DNA from: Halovulum dunhuangense
Lineage (GTDB): Bacteria; Pseudomonadota; Alphaproteobacteria; Rhodobacterales; Rhodobacteraceae
DNA length: 64,000 bases
Direction of reading: 5' to 3'
Assembly (NCBI RefSeq): GCF_013093415.1
Contig: NZ_JABFBC010000001.1
Coordinates: 434,001-498,000, forward strand
Below, one piece after another: positions 1-9,674 of the stretch. A program made the position numbers and the translations under genes. How positions within the stretch are numbered: position 1 is the stretch's first letter; each line of letters begins with the position of its first letter. The notes under the pieces are model-generated. The model did no database searches. It worked only from the letters and a program-made list of their open reading frames with translations, and had not been told where the DNA came from.

Positions 1-2
1 AC

Positions 3-179
3 GAGGGCAAGGTCAAGATCGCCAAGGTGAACGTGGACGAGAACCCCGGCGCGCCGAGCCAGCTGGGCGTGCGCGGCATTCCGGCGCTGTTCCTGTTCAA
101 GGATGGCAAGGTCGTGTCGAACAAGGTCGGCGCCGCGCCCAAGGCGGCCCTGCAAAGCTGGATCGACGGCGCTGTCTGA
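3..179 (+). CDS. trxA: Thioredoxin, C-terminal part (5' end outside window)
   Basis: This is the last 58 codons of a thioredoxin. The active-site CGPC half lies upstream of the window. What remains shows the conserved second half of the fold: the KVNVDENP strand, the cis-proline loop ([12 protein letters not shown]) and a terminal amphipathic helix ending in WIDGAV. Thioredoxin reduces cytoplasmic disulfides using electrons from thioredoxin reductase. A strong intrinsic terminator follows 27 nt after the stop, so the gene ends its transcript. The identification is firm from the cis-Pro segment, but the start cannot be judged. Confidence 0.93.
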   Translation, partial: EGKVKIAKVNVDENPGAPSQLGVRGIPALFLFKDGKVVSNKVGAAPKAALQSWIDGAV

Positions 180-206
180 TCCGCGCCGTCAGTGCTGGAA
201 CACACG

Positions 207-235
207 AACCCCGGCGGTCCTTCGCCGGGGTTTTT
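207..235 (+). terminator. Intrinsic terminator after trxA
   Basis: A perfect 10-bp stem (AACCCCGGCG at 207-216 with CGCCGGGGTT at 223-232) has a 6-nt loop and runs into TTTTT (231-235). It sits between the convergent trxA and folC. The U-tract is present only in the trxA direction. Confidence 0.9.
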
Positions 236-249
236 CGTTTATGGACGCC

Positions 250-1518
250 TCAGCCGTTCTCGCGCAGGACGCCGCCCGCAAGGTAGAGCGAGCCACAGAT
301 CAGGATGCGCGCATCCGGGGCGCTTGCGGTGATGGCGCGGATCGCGCTAGCCACGTCCTCGGCCCGTACGACCTCGGAAAATCCTGCGCGCGCGGCGGCC
401 GCGGCCGTGGCGGCGGCGGGCAGGGTGGCGGTCTCGCCCGGGATGCTGACGGCATGCAGGCTTTGCGCCACGCCGGCCAGCGGCCGGAGATAGCCCTCGA
501 CATCCTTGGTGGAAAGCATGCCACAGATCAGGTGCAGCGGGCGCGGGGACAGCCGCGTCACCGCCTCGGCCAGGGCGATCCCGGCGGCCGGGTTGTGCCC
601 GCCATCGAGCCACAGTTCCGCCCGCCCCGCCAGGTCCACCAGCGGCCCGCGCCGCAGATGCTGCAACCGCGCGGGCCAGACCGCATCGGTCAGCGCCCGC
701 TCGGGATTGCCGCGGCCAAGCAGCTTCAGCGCGGTGATCGCCGTGCCCGCATTGACCACCTGGTGCGCCCCGATCAGCCGCGGCAGCGGCAGGTCGATCA
801 GCCCGTCCCCGTCCTGATAAGCGGCGCGGCCATGTTCTTCCCAGATCTGCCAGTCGCGGTTGCCGACGCGCAGCGGCGTGCCCAGCCGGTCGGCGGTGGC
901 AAGGATCACCTCCTCGGCCTCGGCCACCTGGGGGGCTATCGCCGCCGGCACGCCGGGGCGCAGGATGCCTGCCTTTTCGCCGGCGATGGCGGCGATGGTG
1001 TTGCCCAGGTATTGCTCGTGATCGCGCGAGACGGGCGTGATCACGCAGACATCCGGAGAAATGACGTTGGTCGCATCAAGCCGGCCGCCAAGGCCCACTT
1101 CGATCACGGCGAAATCCGCGGGAACGCGGGAATAGGCCAGAAAGGCCGCCGCGGTCGTGATCTCGAAATAGGTGATCGGCGCACCGCCATTCGCGGCCTC
1201 GCATTCGGCCAGCATCTCGGCCAGGAAATCCTCGCCGATGGTCTCGCTCGCGACGGTGATCCGCTCGTGAAACCGCGCCAGGTGCGGCGAGGTGTAGGCG
1301 TGGACCTTCAGCCCCTCCGCCTCCAGCCCGGCGCGGATCATGGCCTGGGTGGAACCCTTGCCGTTTGTCCCCGCGATCAGCACCGAGGGCGGCAGCTTGC
1401 GCTCCGGGTTGCCCAGCGCGGTGAGGATGCGTTCCATCCGGCCAAGGGACAGGTCGATCACCTTGGGATGCAGCGTCATCAGCCGCGACAGCAGGCTGTC
1501 GCTGGGCTCGAGCGTCAC
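250..1518 (-). CDS. folC: Bifunctional folylpolyglutamate / dihydrofolate synthase
   Basis: FolC adds glutamate to dihydropteroate and to reduced folates in the cytosol, which retains folates and makes active cofactors. The 422-aa protein has the Mur-ligase family ATP loop (GTNGKGST), the TSPHL segment, and the YFEITTAAAF and EVGLGGRLDATN motifs, in family order. The start chosen is a GTG that overlaps the accD stop (GTGA), which gives the usual family length. An internal ATG about 15 codons later is also possible. The overlap implies translational coupling and an accD-folC operon read on the minus strand. Confidence 0.93.
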   Translation of the reverse strand: MTLEPSDSLLSRLMTLHPKVIDLSLGRMERILTALGNPERKLPPSVLIAGTNGKGSTQAMIRAGLEAEGLKVHAYTSPHLARFHERITVASETIGEDFLAEMLAECEAANGGAPITYFEITTAAAFLAYSRVPADFAVIEVGLGGRLDATNVISPDVCVITPVSRDHEQYLGNTIAAIAGEKAGILRPGVPAAIAPQVAEAEEVILATADRLGTPLRVGNRDWQIWEEHGRAAYQDGDGLIDLPLPRLIGAHQVVNAGTAITALKLLGRGNPERALTDAVWPARLQHLRRGPLVDLAGRAELWLDGGHNPAAGIALAEAVTRLSPRPLHLICGMLSTKDVEGYLRPLAGVAQSLHAVSIPGETATLPAAATAAAAARAGFSEVVRAEDVASAIRAITASAPDARILICGSLYLAGGVLRENG

Positions 1519-2462
1519 TTGGTCTTTTCCTTGTCCGCGGCCTTTGCCGGCTCCGGCTTCGGCGCAGGAAGTTCCGCCGCGGCAGGGGCGGGCAGGTCGC
1601 CATGCACCATCGGCGGCTGCTTCATCAGCATGTGCGTGATGCGGCCCAATTCGTAGCGCATGTCCTTGCGGCTTACCACGCGGTCGATCATGCCGTGCTC
1701 CAGCAGGTACTCGGACCGCTGGAACCCCTCGGGCAGGGTTTCGCGTATGGTCTGCTCGATCACCCGCGGCCCGGCAAAGCAGATCAGGGCGTTCGGTTCG
1801 GCGATCTGCACGTCGCCAAGCATCGCGTAGCTGGCGGTCACCCCGCCGGTGGTCGCGTTGGTCAGGACGACAACATAGGGCAGCCCCGCCTCCTTGAGCA
1901 TCTGCACCGCCACTGTCGAGCGCGGCATCTGCATCAGCGACAGGATCCCCTCCTGCATGCGGGCGCCGCCGGCGGCCGAGAACAGGATGAGGGGGCATTT
2001 CAGCTTCACCGCGCGTTCGGCCGCGGCGATGATCGCGTTGCCGACATACATGCCCATCGAGCCGGACATGAAACGGAAGTCCTGCACCGCGATCACGGTC
2101 TTCATCCGACCCAGTTCGCCCTCGGCCACCAGCATGGCGTCATGGCCCTCGCTGTCCTTGCGGGCATCGCGCAGCCGGTCGGTGTATTTCTTCTTGTCGC
2201 GGAAATGCAGCGGATCGGCCAGCGGCTCGGGCACCGGGACGTCCACATAGATCCCGCCGTCGAACAGGTTCGCGAACCGCTGCCGCGGCGAGATGTACAT
2301 GTGGTTGTTGCAGTTCGGGCAGACGTTCAGCGCGTCCGACAGTTCCCGGTGGAACAGCATCTGCCCGCACTCGTCGCATTTCGTCCACAGGTTCTCCGGC
2401 ACCTCGCGGCGCGAGAAGAGAGAGTTTATCTTCGGGCGGACGTAGTTCGAGATCCAGTTCAT
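1515..2462 (-). CDS. accD: Acetyl-CoA carboxylase carboxyltransferase, beta subunit
   Basis: AccD pairs with AccA to transfer the carboxyl group from biotin to acetyl-CoA, the committed step of fatty acid synthesis. The 315-aa protein begins with the zinc ribbon that marks the bacterial beta subunit (C29, C32, C48, C51). The crotonase-fold carboxyltransferase domain follows, including SAAGGARMQEG and the TTGGVTAS oxyanion-type segment. The C-terminus is a short Ala/Pro/Lys-rich tail. The stop overlaps the folC start by 4 nt. Confidence 0.97.
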   Translation of the reverse strand: MNWISNYVRPKINSLFSRREVPENLWTKCDECGQMLFHRELSDALNVCPNCNNHMYISPRQRFANLFDGGIYVDVPVPEPLADPLHFRDKKKYTDRLRDARKDSEGHDAMLVAEGELGRMKTVIAVQDFRFMSGSMGMYVGNAIIAAAERAVKLKCPLILFSAAGGARMQEGILSLMQMPRSTVAVQMLKEAGLPYVVVLTNATTGGVTASYAMLGDVQIAEPNALICFAGPRVIEQTIRETLPEGFQRSEYLLEHGMIDRVVSRKDMRYELGRITHMLMKQPPMVHGDLPAPAAAELPAPKPEPAKAADKEKTK

Positions 2463-2507
2463 GGCCGGCTGCCCCTTGCTGCTGGTCGGCGTCTGTTTAC
2501 TGCCCTC

Positions 2508-3437
2508 TCACCGGGGTTGCAATCGCGCATCCCGGCGGCGGATCAGCAGCAGATAGACGCCGTAGGCCGCCAATATAAGCCCGATGTTCAGCAGGATCAT
2601 CGGCCGCACCGTCGCGATGTCGCTCAGGTCGATCGGGTGCAGCCACAGGCTCAGCGCGCCGAAGGGCCCCGGCACCGCCACGATCAGCAGGCCGAGGCAG
2701 TTGTTGGCGAAGTGGATGCCCGTCGCCGCTGCGATCCCACCGGTGCGGGCGGTGACATGGCCCGCGATCACCCCGATCAGCATGGGGGCAAGCAGCACCA
2801 GCCAGCCATTCGCGCCAAAGGCGGCGGCGTTGGGCAGGTGCAGTGCGCCGAAGATCACCGCCGGCCCCCCGATCCAGATCAGCGGGCTGCGGAACCGCGC
2901 TGCAAGCTGGCTTTGCAGGTAGCCGCGGAACACGAGTTCCTCGGCGAAGACCTGGACAAAGGTCGCGACCAGCGCCGGGGCGAGCCAGAACAGCCAGACC
3001 CCGAGAGAGAGGTTGCGGTTGTAGTCCTGGAAGACATGCGAAATCCCGACCGCCCCGATCCCGAGGGCGAGAAAAAGCGCCGAGACGTGGAAGAACTCCC
3101 GCCAGGCGAAGCCGCCCTTGCGCGACAGGATCGGCCCGAGGCGGCTGCGATGCAGCAGCCGAAGCCCGAGCATGATCCCCAGGATGAAACCCGAGAAGGT
3201 CAGCAGGATCGCCACCAGCGACAGCGGGCTGCCCATGCCCGCTATCTGCGCAAGGGATTGGCCGAGGGGGGCGCCGGTCGCCAGGCTCGATGCCTGCGCG
3301 AAGATGTAGAAGATCGCCACCGTGGCGGCGGTCTGCCCCGCAACAACGAAAGCCCCCGTCAGCAGCCAGCGCCAGAGGGTGGCGCGGCCTGCCAGCGGGG
3401 CGGTCTGGTCGAGATAGGCTTGGATCGCGGGGCTCAT
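2508..3437 (-). CDS. CPBP-family intramembrane metalloprotease
   Basis: This 309-aa polytopic membrane protein carries the CPBP (CAAX protease and bacteriocin-processing) motifs: EELVFR near residues 166-171, an FGALH segment with H200, and HFANN with H242. In this family the Glu and His residues bind the metal of an intramembrane protease. About eight hydrophobic segments can be seen. The start at the ATG giving MSPAIQ was chosen over an in-frame codon 12 residues upstream because the upstream stretch is basic and out of character. The substrate is unknown. The gene lies 45 nt upstream of accD on the same strand and may share its transcript. Confidence 0.82.
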   Translation of the reverse strand: MSPAIQAYLDQTAPLAGRATLWRWLLTGAFVVAGQTAATVAIFYIFAQASSLATGAPLGQSLAQIAGMGSPLSLVAILLTFSGFILGIMLGLRLLHRSRLGPILSRKGGFAWREFFHVSALFLALGIGAVGISHVFQDYNRNLSLGVWLFWLAPALVATFVQVFAEELVFRGYLQSQLAARFRSPLIWIGGPAVIFGALHLPNAAAFGANGWLVLLAPMLIGVIAGHVTARTGGIAAATGIHFANNCLGLLIVAVPGPFGALSLWLHPIDLSDIATVRPMILLNIGLILAAYGVYLLLIRRRDARLQPR

Positions 3438-3500
3438 GGCCCGACGCTTAGCAGCAAGCCCGTGGGACGGCACGAAAATTCGCCGTGAACCGGCCGCCGC

Positions 3501-3529
3501 TTGAGATTTGTTGCCGCCCCCCTTATGGC
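3501..3529 (+). promoter_or_regulatory. Candidate promoter of ilvD
   Basis: TTGAGA at 3501-3506 and TATGGC at 3524-3529 are separated by 17 nt, and the start codon is 37 nt downstream. The -35 is good and the -10 is weak, so this is a candidate only. A GGGGAGG Shine-Dalgarno lies at 3551-3557. Confidence 0.35.
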
Positions 3530-3565
3530 TGGCGCAGGTTCATTCTCGCAGGGGAGGCGCGGATC

Positions 3566-5299
3566 ATGACCGCCAGCCGTTTCGACAAGTCCAGACTGCC
3601 CAGCCGCCATGTCACCGAGGGCCCCTCGCGCGCCCCGCAGCGGTCCTATTTCTACTCCATGGGGATCTCCGAGGAAGAGATCCATCAGCCCTGGGTGGGC
3701 GTGGCGACCTGCTGGAACGAGGCAGCCCCCTGCAACATCGCGCTGAACCGCCAGGCCCAGGCCGTCAAGATGGGCGTGAAGAAGGGCGGTGGCACGCCGC
3801 GCGAGTTCACCACCATCACCGTGACCGACGGCATCGCGATGGGGCACGAGGGGATGCGCTCGTCGCTGGCCTCGCGCGATGCGATCGCGGACACGGTCGA
3901 GCTGACCATGCGCGGGCACTGCTATGACGCGATCGTGGGCCTTGCGGGCTGCGACAAGTCGCTGCCGGGGATGATGATGGCGATGGTGCGGCTGAACGTG
4001 CCGTCGGTGTTCATCTATGGCGGCTCGATCCTGCCGGGCCGGCTGAACGGCAAGGATGTCGTGGTGCAGGACGTGTTCGAGGCGGTGGGCCAGTTCGCCG
4101 CCGGCAACATCACCGCGGCCGAGCTCGATATCCTCGAGCGTGTGGCCTGCCCCAGCGCCGGCGCCTGCGGCGGGCAGTACACCGCCAACACCATGGCCTG
4201 CGTGTCCGAGGCGATCGGTCTTGCGCTGATGAACTCGTCTGGCGCGCCCGCCCCCTACGAAAGCCGCGACCAGTATGGCGAGGCGTCGGGCGTGTCGGTG
4301 ATGACGCTGATCGAGAAGAACATCCGCGCCCGCGACATCGTTACCCGCAAGAGCCTGGAAAACGCGGCGCGTGTCGTGGCCTGTACCGGCGGCTCGACCA
4401 ATGCCGGCCTGCACCTGCCGGCCATCGCGCACGAGGCGGGGATCGACTTCGACCTGTTTGATGTCTGCGACATCTTCCGCGACACGCCCTATTTCGTGAA
4501 CCTGCGCCCGGGCGGCGATTACGTCGCCAAGGATCTTTACGAGTCGGGCGGCGTGCCGGTCGTCCTGAAGGAGCTGCGCAAGGCAGGGCTGATCCACGAG
4601 GACTGCATCACCGCGTCGGGCCGGACCATGGGCGAGGAGCTGGACCTTATCACCCGCGAGGCTGACGGCCGCGTGATCTATCCGATCGAGACGCCGATCA
4701 CCAAGACCGGCGGCGTGGTGGGCCTGAAGGGCAATCTTGCGCCCAACGGCGCCATCGTGAAGGTGGCGGGCATGGCGGCCGAGAACCAGGTCTTCACCGG
4801 TCCGGCGCGCGTCTTCGAATGCGAGGAAGACGCCTTCGAGGCGGTGCAGAACCGCGAGTACGAGGAAGGCGAGGTCATCGTGATCCGCAACGAGGGACCC
4901 GCCGGCGGCCCCGGCATGCGCGAGATGCTGGCCACCACCGCCGCCCTGTCCGGCCAGGGCATGGGCAAGAAGGTGGCGCTGATCACCGATGGCCGCTTCT
5001 CGGGCGCGACGCGGGGCTTCTGCGTCGGCCATGTCGGCCCCGAGGCTGCCCATTGCGGCCCCATCGCGCTGCTGAAGAACGGCGACATGATCACCATCGA
5101 CGCGATCAAGGGCGAGCTGTCCGTGGCGCTGTCCGATGCGGAACTCGAGGCGCGCAAGGCCGACTGGAAAGGCCCGCGCGACACGATCTATGCTTCGGGG
5201 GCGCTGTGGAAATACGCCCAGCTCGTGGGCGAGACGCACCTGGGCGCTGTCACCCATCCGGGCGGCAAGGCCGACAAGCATGACTACTTCAAGCTGTAG
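3566..5299 (+). CDS. ilvD: Dihydroxy-acid dehydratase
   Basis: IlvD dehydrates 2,3-dihydroxy-isovalerate and 2,3-dihydroxy-3-methylvalerate in valine and isoleucine synthesis. The 577-aa protein shows the three cysteines expected to bind the Fe-S cluster: C56 (in EAAPCN), C129 (GLAGCDKS) and C201 ([14 protein letters not shown]). The spacing suggests the 2Fe-2S type. The C-terminal catalytic region includes [14 protein letters not shown]. The ATG at 3566 has a strong GGGGAGG Shine-Dalgarno, and the longer upstream frame lacks one. Some IlvD/Edd family members are sugar-acid dehydratases. The length and motifs favour IlvD. Confidence 0.88.
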   Translation: MTASRFDKSRLPSRHVTEGPSRAPQRSYFYSMGISEEEIHQPWVGVATCWNEAAPCNIALNRQAQAVKMGVKKGGGTPREFTTITVTDGIAMGHEGMRSSLASRDAIADTVELTMRGHCYDAIVGLAGCDKSLPGMMMAMVRLNVPSVFIYGGSILPGRLNGKDVVVQDVFEAVGQFAAGNITAAELDILERVACPSAGACGGQYTANTMACVSEAIGLALMNSSGAPAPYESRDQYGEASGVSVMTLIEKNIRARDIVTRKSLENAARVVACTGGSTNAGLHLPAIAHEAGIDFDLFDVCDIFRDTPYFVNLRPGGDYVAKDLYESGGVPVVLKELRKAGLIHEDCITASGRTMGEELDLITREADGRVIYPIETPITKTGGVVGLKGNLAPNGAIVKVAGMAAENQVFTGPARVFECEEDAFEAVQNREYEEGEVIVIRNEGPAGGPGMREMLATTAALSGQGMGKKVALITDGRFSGATRGFCVGHVGPEAAHCGPIALLKNGDMITIDAIKGELSVALSDAELEARKADWKGPRDTIYASGALWKYAQLVGETHLGAVTHPGGKADKHDYFKL

Positions 5300-5930
5300 G
5301 AAACTTACCGGGGCCGCGGTTTTCGCCGCGGCCCTGCTTTCGGGCTGCGCGGCCAGCGTTACGGGGCCCGACCGGGCCTCGCTGCGGGTCGAGGGCGCGC
5401 GCGTGACCGTGGTCGCGCCCGAGGGGCTCTGCATCGATCCCGAAAGCCCCGATGTGGCCCGCGCCGGGGGCTACCTGCTGATCGGCGAATGCAGCCTGTT
5501 CGACACCTCTGCCGAGGCGGGCCGCGCCCTGCCCGGCGTGATCACCGTCAGCATATCGTCCGGCGGGTTGCCCGGCGATCTGGACCAGCTTGAGGCGTTC
5601 CTGACCGGGCCCGGGCTTGCCGGGCTCAGCCGCACGGCGGATGCAGGCACGGTGCGGGTGCTGGACCGGCGGCGCACCGACAACGCGCTGTTCCTGAAGC
5701 TGGCCGACAGCAGCCCGGCGCGCGCAGGCGGGGCGGACGAGGATTACTGGCGGGTGTTCTTCCCGGCCGGACCGCGGCTGGTGACAGGCGCGCTGGTGCC
5801 GTTCTCGGATGCACGGATTTCCGATGGCACGGCGCTCAGCCTGCTCAGCGCGCTGGAGGTGAACACCGCCGCTGCGAACCCCAGACCGCCTGCCCCCGCC
5901 GCTGAACCGGCGGCGCCAGATGCCGGCTGA
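5280..5930 (+). CDS. Predicted lipoprotein of unknown function
   Basis: The 216-aa protein starts with a short basic N-terminus, a hydrophobic stretch and a lipobox (LLSGCAAS), so it is probably lipidated and periplasm-facing. The mature part has no motif I recognise and ends in an Ala/Pro-rich tail. Its ATG lies 20 nt inside the end of ilvD in another frame. Its stop lies 11 nt inside the next gene, so both junctions suggest coupled translation. No function can be assigned. Confidence 0.72.
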   Translation: MTTSSCRKLTGAAVFAAALLSGCAASVTGPDRASLRVEGARVTVVAPEGLCIDPESPDVARAGGYLLIGECSLFDTSAEAGRALPGVITVSISSGGLPGDLDQLEAFLTGPGLAGLSRTADAGTVRVLDRRRTDNALFLKLADSSPARAGGADEDYWRVFFPAGPRLVTGALVPFSDARISDGTALSLLSALEVNTAAANPRPPAPAAEPAAPDAG

Positions 5931-7938
5931 CGGCGCCCACCCGCTTTACCCGCATCTCTTCACCCCGATCATGCTGGGGCCGCTGACCCTGCCCAACCGC
6001 GTGGTGATGGGGTCGATGCACACCAATCTGGAAGAAGGCGGCGACTGGGCGCGGCTGGCCGCCTTTTACGAGGAGCGCGCCCTTGGCGGTGTCGGGCTGA
6101 TCGTGACGGGCGGGATCGCGCCCAACCCCGAGGGGGCGGTGTTTCCCGGTGCGGCGGGGCTTTTCACGCCGCACGACATCGCGCGCCATCGGCAGGTGAC
6201 CGGCCGGGTGCACGACGCCGGCGGGCGCATCGCCATGCAGATCCTGCATGCGGGGCGCTATGCCTATGGCGCGGATTGCGTCGCGCCCTCGGCCATCCGC
6301 GCGCCGATCGCGCCGCACACGCCGCGGGCGCTGGATGCCGCGGGGATCGAGAAGCAGATCGCCGATTTCGCCACCACCGCCGCCCGGGCCCGCGAGGCGG
6401 GCTACGACGGGGTGGAGGTCATGGGCTCCGAGGGCTACCTGCTGAACCAGTTCCTTGCCCCCCGCACCAATCGCCGCGACGATGACTGGGGCGGCGACGC
6501 CCTGCGCCGGATGCGGTTCCCGCTGGCGGTGCTGGACCGGGTTCGGCGGGCGGTGGGTCCGGATTTCCTGGTCATCTTCCGCCTGTCGCTGGCGGATCTT
6601 GTCCCGGACGGATCGGACTGGGCGTCGGTCGTGGCACTGGCCCGGGCGGTGGGCGCGGGCGGCGCCGACGTGATCAATTCCGGCATCGGCTGGCACGAAT
6701 CCCGCGTGCCGACCATCGCCACCTCCGTCCCGCGCCGCGCCTTTGCGGATCTCTCGGGGCGGCTAAGGGCCGAGACGGGGCTGAAGGTGATCGCCTCGAA
6801 CCGCATCAACACGCCCGAGGTGGCCGAGGCGGTTCTGGCCGAGGGCTGCGCGGACCTCGTGTCGATGGCGCGGCCCTTCCTGGCCGACGCCGAGTTTGTC
6901 GCCAAGGCCAGGGACGGGCGCGCGGACGAGATCGCGCCTTGCATCGCCTGCAACCAGGCCTGCCTCGACCATACCTTCGCCTTGAGGCCCGCCTCCTGCC
7001 TGGTGAACCCCCGCGCCTGCCACGAGACAGAGCTGGTTTACACGCCGGCCGAACATCCCCTTTCGCTGGCGGTGGTGGGTGCCGGGCCCGCCGGGCTGTC
7101 GGCGGCGCTGACAGCGGCCGGGCGTGGCCATCGCGTGACCCTGTTCGAGGCGTCGGACCGGATCGGCGGGCAGCTTCAGCTTGCGCGCCTCGTGCCCGGC
7201 AAGGAAGAATTCGACGGGCTGATCGCCTGGTACGAGCGGCAGCTTGCGCTGTCCGGCGTGACGCTGCGCCTGGGCCACAGGGCCGATGCGGCGGCGCTGC
7301 ATGGGTTCGACCGGGTGATCCTTGCCACCGGCGTGCGGCCGCGCGATCCGGGCATTCCGGTGGAGGATGGGGCGCAGGTCCTTCTCTACGCGCAGGCGCT
7401 GGCCGCCCCGGACCAGGTCGGCGCCCGTGTCGCCATCATCGGCGCGGGTGGGATCGGCTTCGACGTCGCGACACGCCTTGCCCATGCCGAGGGCACGCAT
7501 CCGGCGCTGGACCTGCCGCGCTGGCGGGCGGAATGGGGCGTGGCCCCGCCTTGGCAGGCGGCGGCGGGCCTGATCCCCGCGGCGCCGCGGTCAGCGGCAC
7601 GCCAGATCACCCTGATGAGCCGCAGCCCCGGCCGTCCCGGGCGAGGCCTTGGCCGGACCACCGGATGGATCCACCGTGCGGAACTTGCAGCCCGTGGCGT
7701 GCGGATGCTGGGCGGTGTCAGCTACGAGCGCATCACGCCCGAGGGTGTCTGGATCCGGCGCGATGAACGGTCGGAGCTGATCGCGGCCGATACCGTCGTC
7801 ATCTGCGCAGGCCAGGAACCCGAGCGGGGTCTGGCGGATGCGGTGCAGGCCGATCTGATCGGTGGCGCGGACCGCGCGGAGGAGCTTGACGCCAAGCGCG
7901 CCATCGACCAGGCGGCGCGGCTGGCTGCCCGGCTCTGA
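5920..7938 (+). CDS. 2,4-dienoyl-CoA reductase-like Fe-S flavoenzyme (OYE family)
   Basis: The 672-aa protein has the FadH/trimethylamine-dehydrogenase layout. An Old Yellow Enzyme TIM barrel (residues about 1-335, with QILHAGRYA and an EVMGSEGYLLNQFL segment) is followed by a 4Fe-4S cysteine cluster (C341, C344, C348 and a fourth near 360). An FAD-binding Rossmann fold (GAGPAGLSA near 387) and an NAD(P)-binding fold (IIGAGGIGFDVAT) complete it. Such enzymes reduce 2,4-dienoyl-CoAs in beta-oxidation of unsaturated fatty acids using NADPH. Related paralogues act on other enals or amines, so the substrate is inferred. It overlaps the upstream lipoprotein gene by 11 nt. Confidence 0.8.
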   Translation: MPADGAHPLYPHLFTPIMLGPLTLPNRVVMGSMHTNLEEGGDWARLAAFYEERALGGVGLIVTGGIAPNPEGAVFPGAAGLFTPHDIARHRQVTGRVHDAGGRIAMQILHAGRYAYGADCVAPSAIRAPIAPHTPRALDAAGIEKQIADFATTAARAREAGYDGVEVMGSEGYLLNQFLAPRTNRRDDDWGGDALRRMRFPLAVLDRVRRAVGPDFLVIFRLSLADLVPDGSDWASVVALARAVGAGGADVINSGIGWHESRVPTIATSVPRRAFADLSGRLRAETGLKVIASNRINTPEVAEAVLAEGCADLVSMARPFLADAEFVAKARDGRADEIAPCIACNQACLDHTFALRPASCLVNPRACHETELVYTPAEHPLSLAVVGAGPAGLSAALTAAGRGHRVTLFEASDRIGGQLQLARLVPGKEEFDGLIAWYERQLALSGVTLRLGHRADAAALHGFDRVILATGVRPRDPGIPVEDGAQVLLYAQALAAPDQVGARVAIIGAGGIGFDVATRLAHAEGTHPALDLPRWRAEWGVAPPWQAAAGLIPAAPRSAARQITLMSRSPGRPGRGLGRTTGWIHRAELAARGVRMLGGVSYERITPEGVWIRRDERSELIAADTVVICAGQEPERGLADAVQADLIGGADRAEELDAKRAIDQAARLAARL

Positions 7939-7947
7939 CCTGCGGCC

Positions 7948-8619
7948 TCAGTTGCGCGGGGCGCGCCAGCCTGCCGAAAGCGCCTCTGCCTCGTCGCAGA
8001 ACCAGCGCTCTCCCCTGCCGGTGTCGATCCGGGTGCGGGAATAGTCCCGCGACCAGGGCGTGTGGTAGATGCGGTCGCCCCTGGAATTGATGTTGCCCTT
8101 GATCGGGCAATCGGTGTCGGGGGCCGCGGCATCAGCCACGGCCCATTTCTCGGCCCGGAACTCCCAGGGATAGACGAACTGACCGGACCACAGGCCCCGG
8201 CCTTCCTTCTCGGCCTCGATCTGGTCGGCGGCGTAGTCGTCGCCATAGCGGGTGAAGGCGAATCCGTAGCCGGCCCGCACCAGTTCCGCCGCGATGTCGC
8301 GGCCCTGCGCATGGCAGCGGGCAAGGATGCGCCCGTAATCGTCGCGCCCGTCGGCATCGCAGGTGACGGCCCCGTTGCCGACGATCTTTTCCAGCGCGGC
8401 CCGCGCCTCGGCCCCGCAGTTGAACGCGCGGCCCGTGCGCGACAGGCAGTCCTGCCCCATCTCGGGCGCGTCCATGTTCATCAGCCGGATCTTTTCGTCG
8501 CCCAGTTCCAGCGTGTCGCCGTCGATGATGCGTGGCTTGGCCGGCCCCATCGCAGAGAGCAGCAGGATCGCAACCACGGCCAGCGCCAGGCGACCCGGTC
8601 CCGGCATCCCAGCCCTCAT
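7948..8619 (-). CDS. Secreted thermonuclease-family (SNase-like) protein
   Basis: The 223-aa protein has an N-terminal signal peptide (residues 1 to about 27) and a staphylococcal-nuclease-type OB fold: the IIDGDTLEL strand, IRLMNMDAPE, and the DDYGRILARC segment. Family members degrade nucleic acids with Ca2+, but many bacterial homologues are uncharacterised. The mature protein continues about 80 residues beyond the nuclease core. The ATG overlaps the stop of the iminopeptidase gene (ATGA), so the two are probably translated together. The gene converges on the flavoenzyme gene with a 9-nt gap. Confidence 0.8.
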   Translation of the reverse strand: MRAGMPGPGRLALAVVAILLLSAMGPAKPRIIDGDTLELGDEKIRLMNMDAPEMGQDCLSRTGRAFNCGAEARAALEKIVGNGAVTCDADGRDDYGRILARCHAQGRDIAAELVRAGYGFAFTRYGDDYAADQIEAEKEGRGLWSGQFVYPWEFRAEKWAVADAAAPDTDCPIKGNINSRGDRIYHTPWSRDYSRTRIDTGRGERWFCDEAEALSAGWRAPRN

Positions 8620-9626
8620 CCGACTTCCACGCGCCGGCGGCGCAGCCGGGTTTCGTCGCGGATGCGGTCCATGATGCCGACCAGTTCCTGCGAGATGCCC
8701 GGCTCGGACAGCGCGTGACCCGCGTCGGGGATCATGGTCAGGCGCGAGCCGGGCCAGCTGTCATGCAGGCGCTGTGCAGTCACCGGCGGGCAGACCATGT
8801 CGTAGCGGCCCTGCACGATGTAGCCGGGAATGTGGCGGATGCGGTGCATGTCGCGGTGGATCTGGCCGTCGCTTTCCAGAAAGCCGCCATTGATGAAGTA
8901 ATGGTTCTCCAGCCGCGCGAAGGCCCGCGCGTAGCTGGCCGAGGGCACGCCGCGCGCGCCGTTCGAGGACAGGACCGCCAGCGCGCTTTCCCACCCGGCC
9001 CAGGCGCGGGCAAAGCGGATCTGCTCGGACTCGTCGGGGCCGAACAGCCGTCTGTTATAGGCCGCGATCAGGTCGCCGCGTTCCTCCGCCGGGACCATGT
9101 GCGCGAAGGCGCGCCACTGGTCGGGCCAGAATGCGCCCGCCCCGCCGCCGTAGAACCAGTCAAGCTCGGACCGGGTCATGGTAAAGACGCCGCGCAGGAC
9201 CAGCGCCTCGACCCGCTCGGGGTGGGCCTGGGCATAGATCAGCGCAAGCGTCGCCCCCCACGAGCCGCCGAACACCACCCATTTGTCGATGCCCAGCGCG
9301 GTGCGGATCCGCTCGATATCGGCGACCAGGTCCCAGGTGGTGTTGTTCTCGACGCTGGCATTGGGGCTGGACCGGCCGCAGCCGCGCTGGTCGAACAGCA
9401 CCGCGCGGTAATGCGAGGGGTCGAAGAAGCGGCGCATCCCCGGCGAACAGCCGCCTCCCGGCCCGCCATGCAGAACGACGACCGGCTGCCCGTTGCGGAT
9501 GCCGCATTCCTCGAGATAGATGCGATGGCCGCCCGGCATGTCCATGACCTGCGCGCGGTAGGGTTCCCGCGGCGGATACAGGTTGCGCCTTGGTGCCGCG
9601 TCTTCTGTGCTATGGGTTTCCGGCAT
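8616..9626 (-). CDS. pip: Proline iminopeptidase
   Basis: This 336-aa alpha/beta hydrolase of peptidase family S33 removes N-terminal proline from peptides in the cytosol. Visible motifs are HGGPGGG (oxyanion region), DQRGCGRS, the nucleophile elbow GGSWGATLAL, and the C-terminal DAGHALSEP that supplies the catalytic His. The ATG at 9626 matches the family length, and the much longer open frame upstream lies antisense to ubiG. The start faces ubiG across a 48-nt gap, which must hold both promoters. It is coupled to the downstream nuclease gene. Confidence 0.93.
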   Translation of the reverse strand: MPETHSTEDAAPRRNLYPPREPYRAQVMDMPGGHRIYLEECGIRNGQPVVVLHGGPGGGCSPGMRRFFDPSHYRAVLFDQRGCGRSSPNASVENNTTWDLVADIERIRTALGIDKWVVFGGSWGATLALIYAQAHPERVEALVLRGVFTMTRSELDWFYGGGAGAFWPDQWRAFAHMVPAEERGDLIAAYNRRLFGPDESEQIRFARAWAGWESALAVLSSNGARGVPSASYARAFARLENHYFINGGFLESDGQIHRDMHRIRHIPGYIVQGRYDMVCPPVTAQRLHDSWPGSRLTMIPDAGHALSEPGISQELVGIMDRIRDETRLRRRRVEVG

Positions 9627-9674
9627 GGTCCGACGTGCTAGAAAGAGTTGAACAAACAATCGCAGGTCGGGCCC

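Noticed and set aside
103-1656. Long plus-strand frame over folC and accD
   Set aside because: It is antisense to two clear genes and has an Arg/Gly/His-rich composition typical of GC-rich shadow frames.
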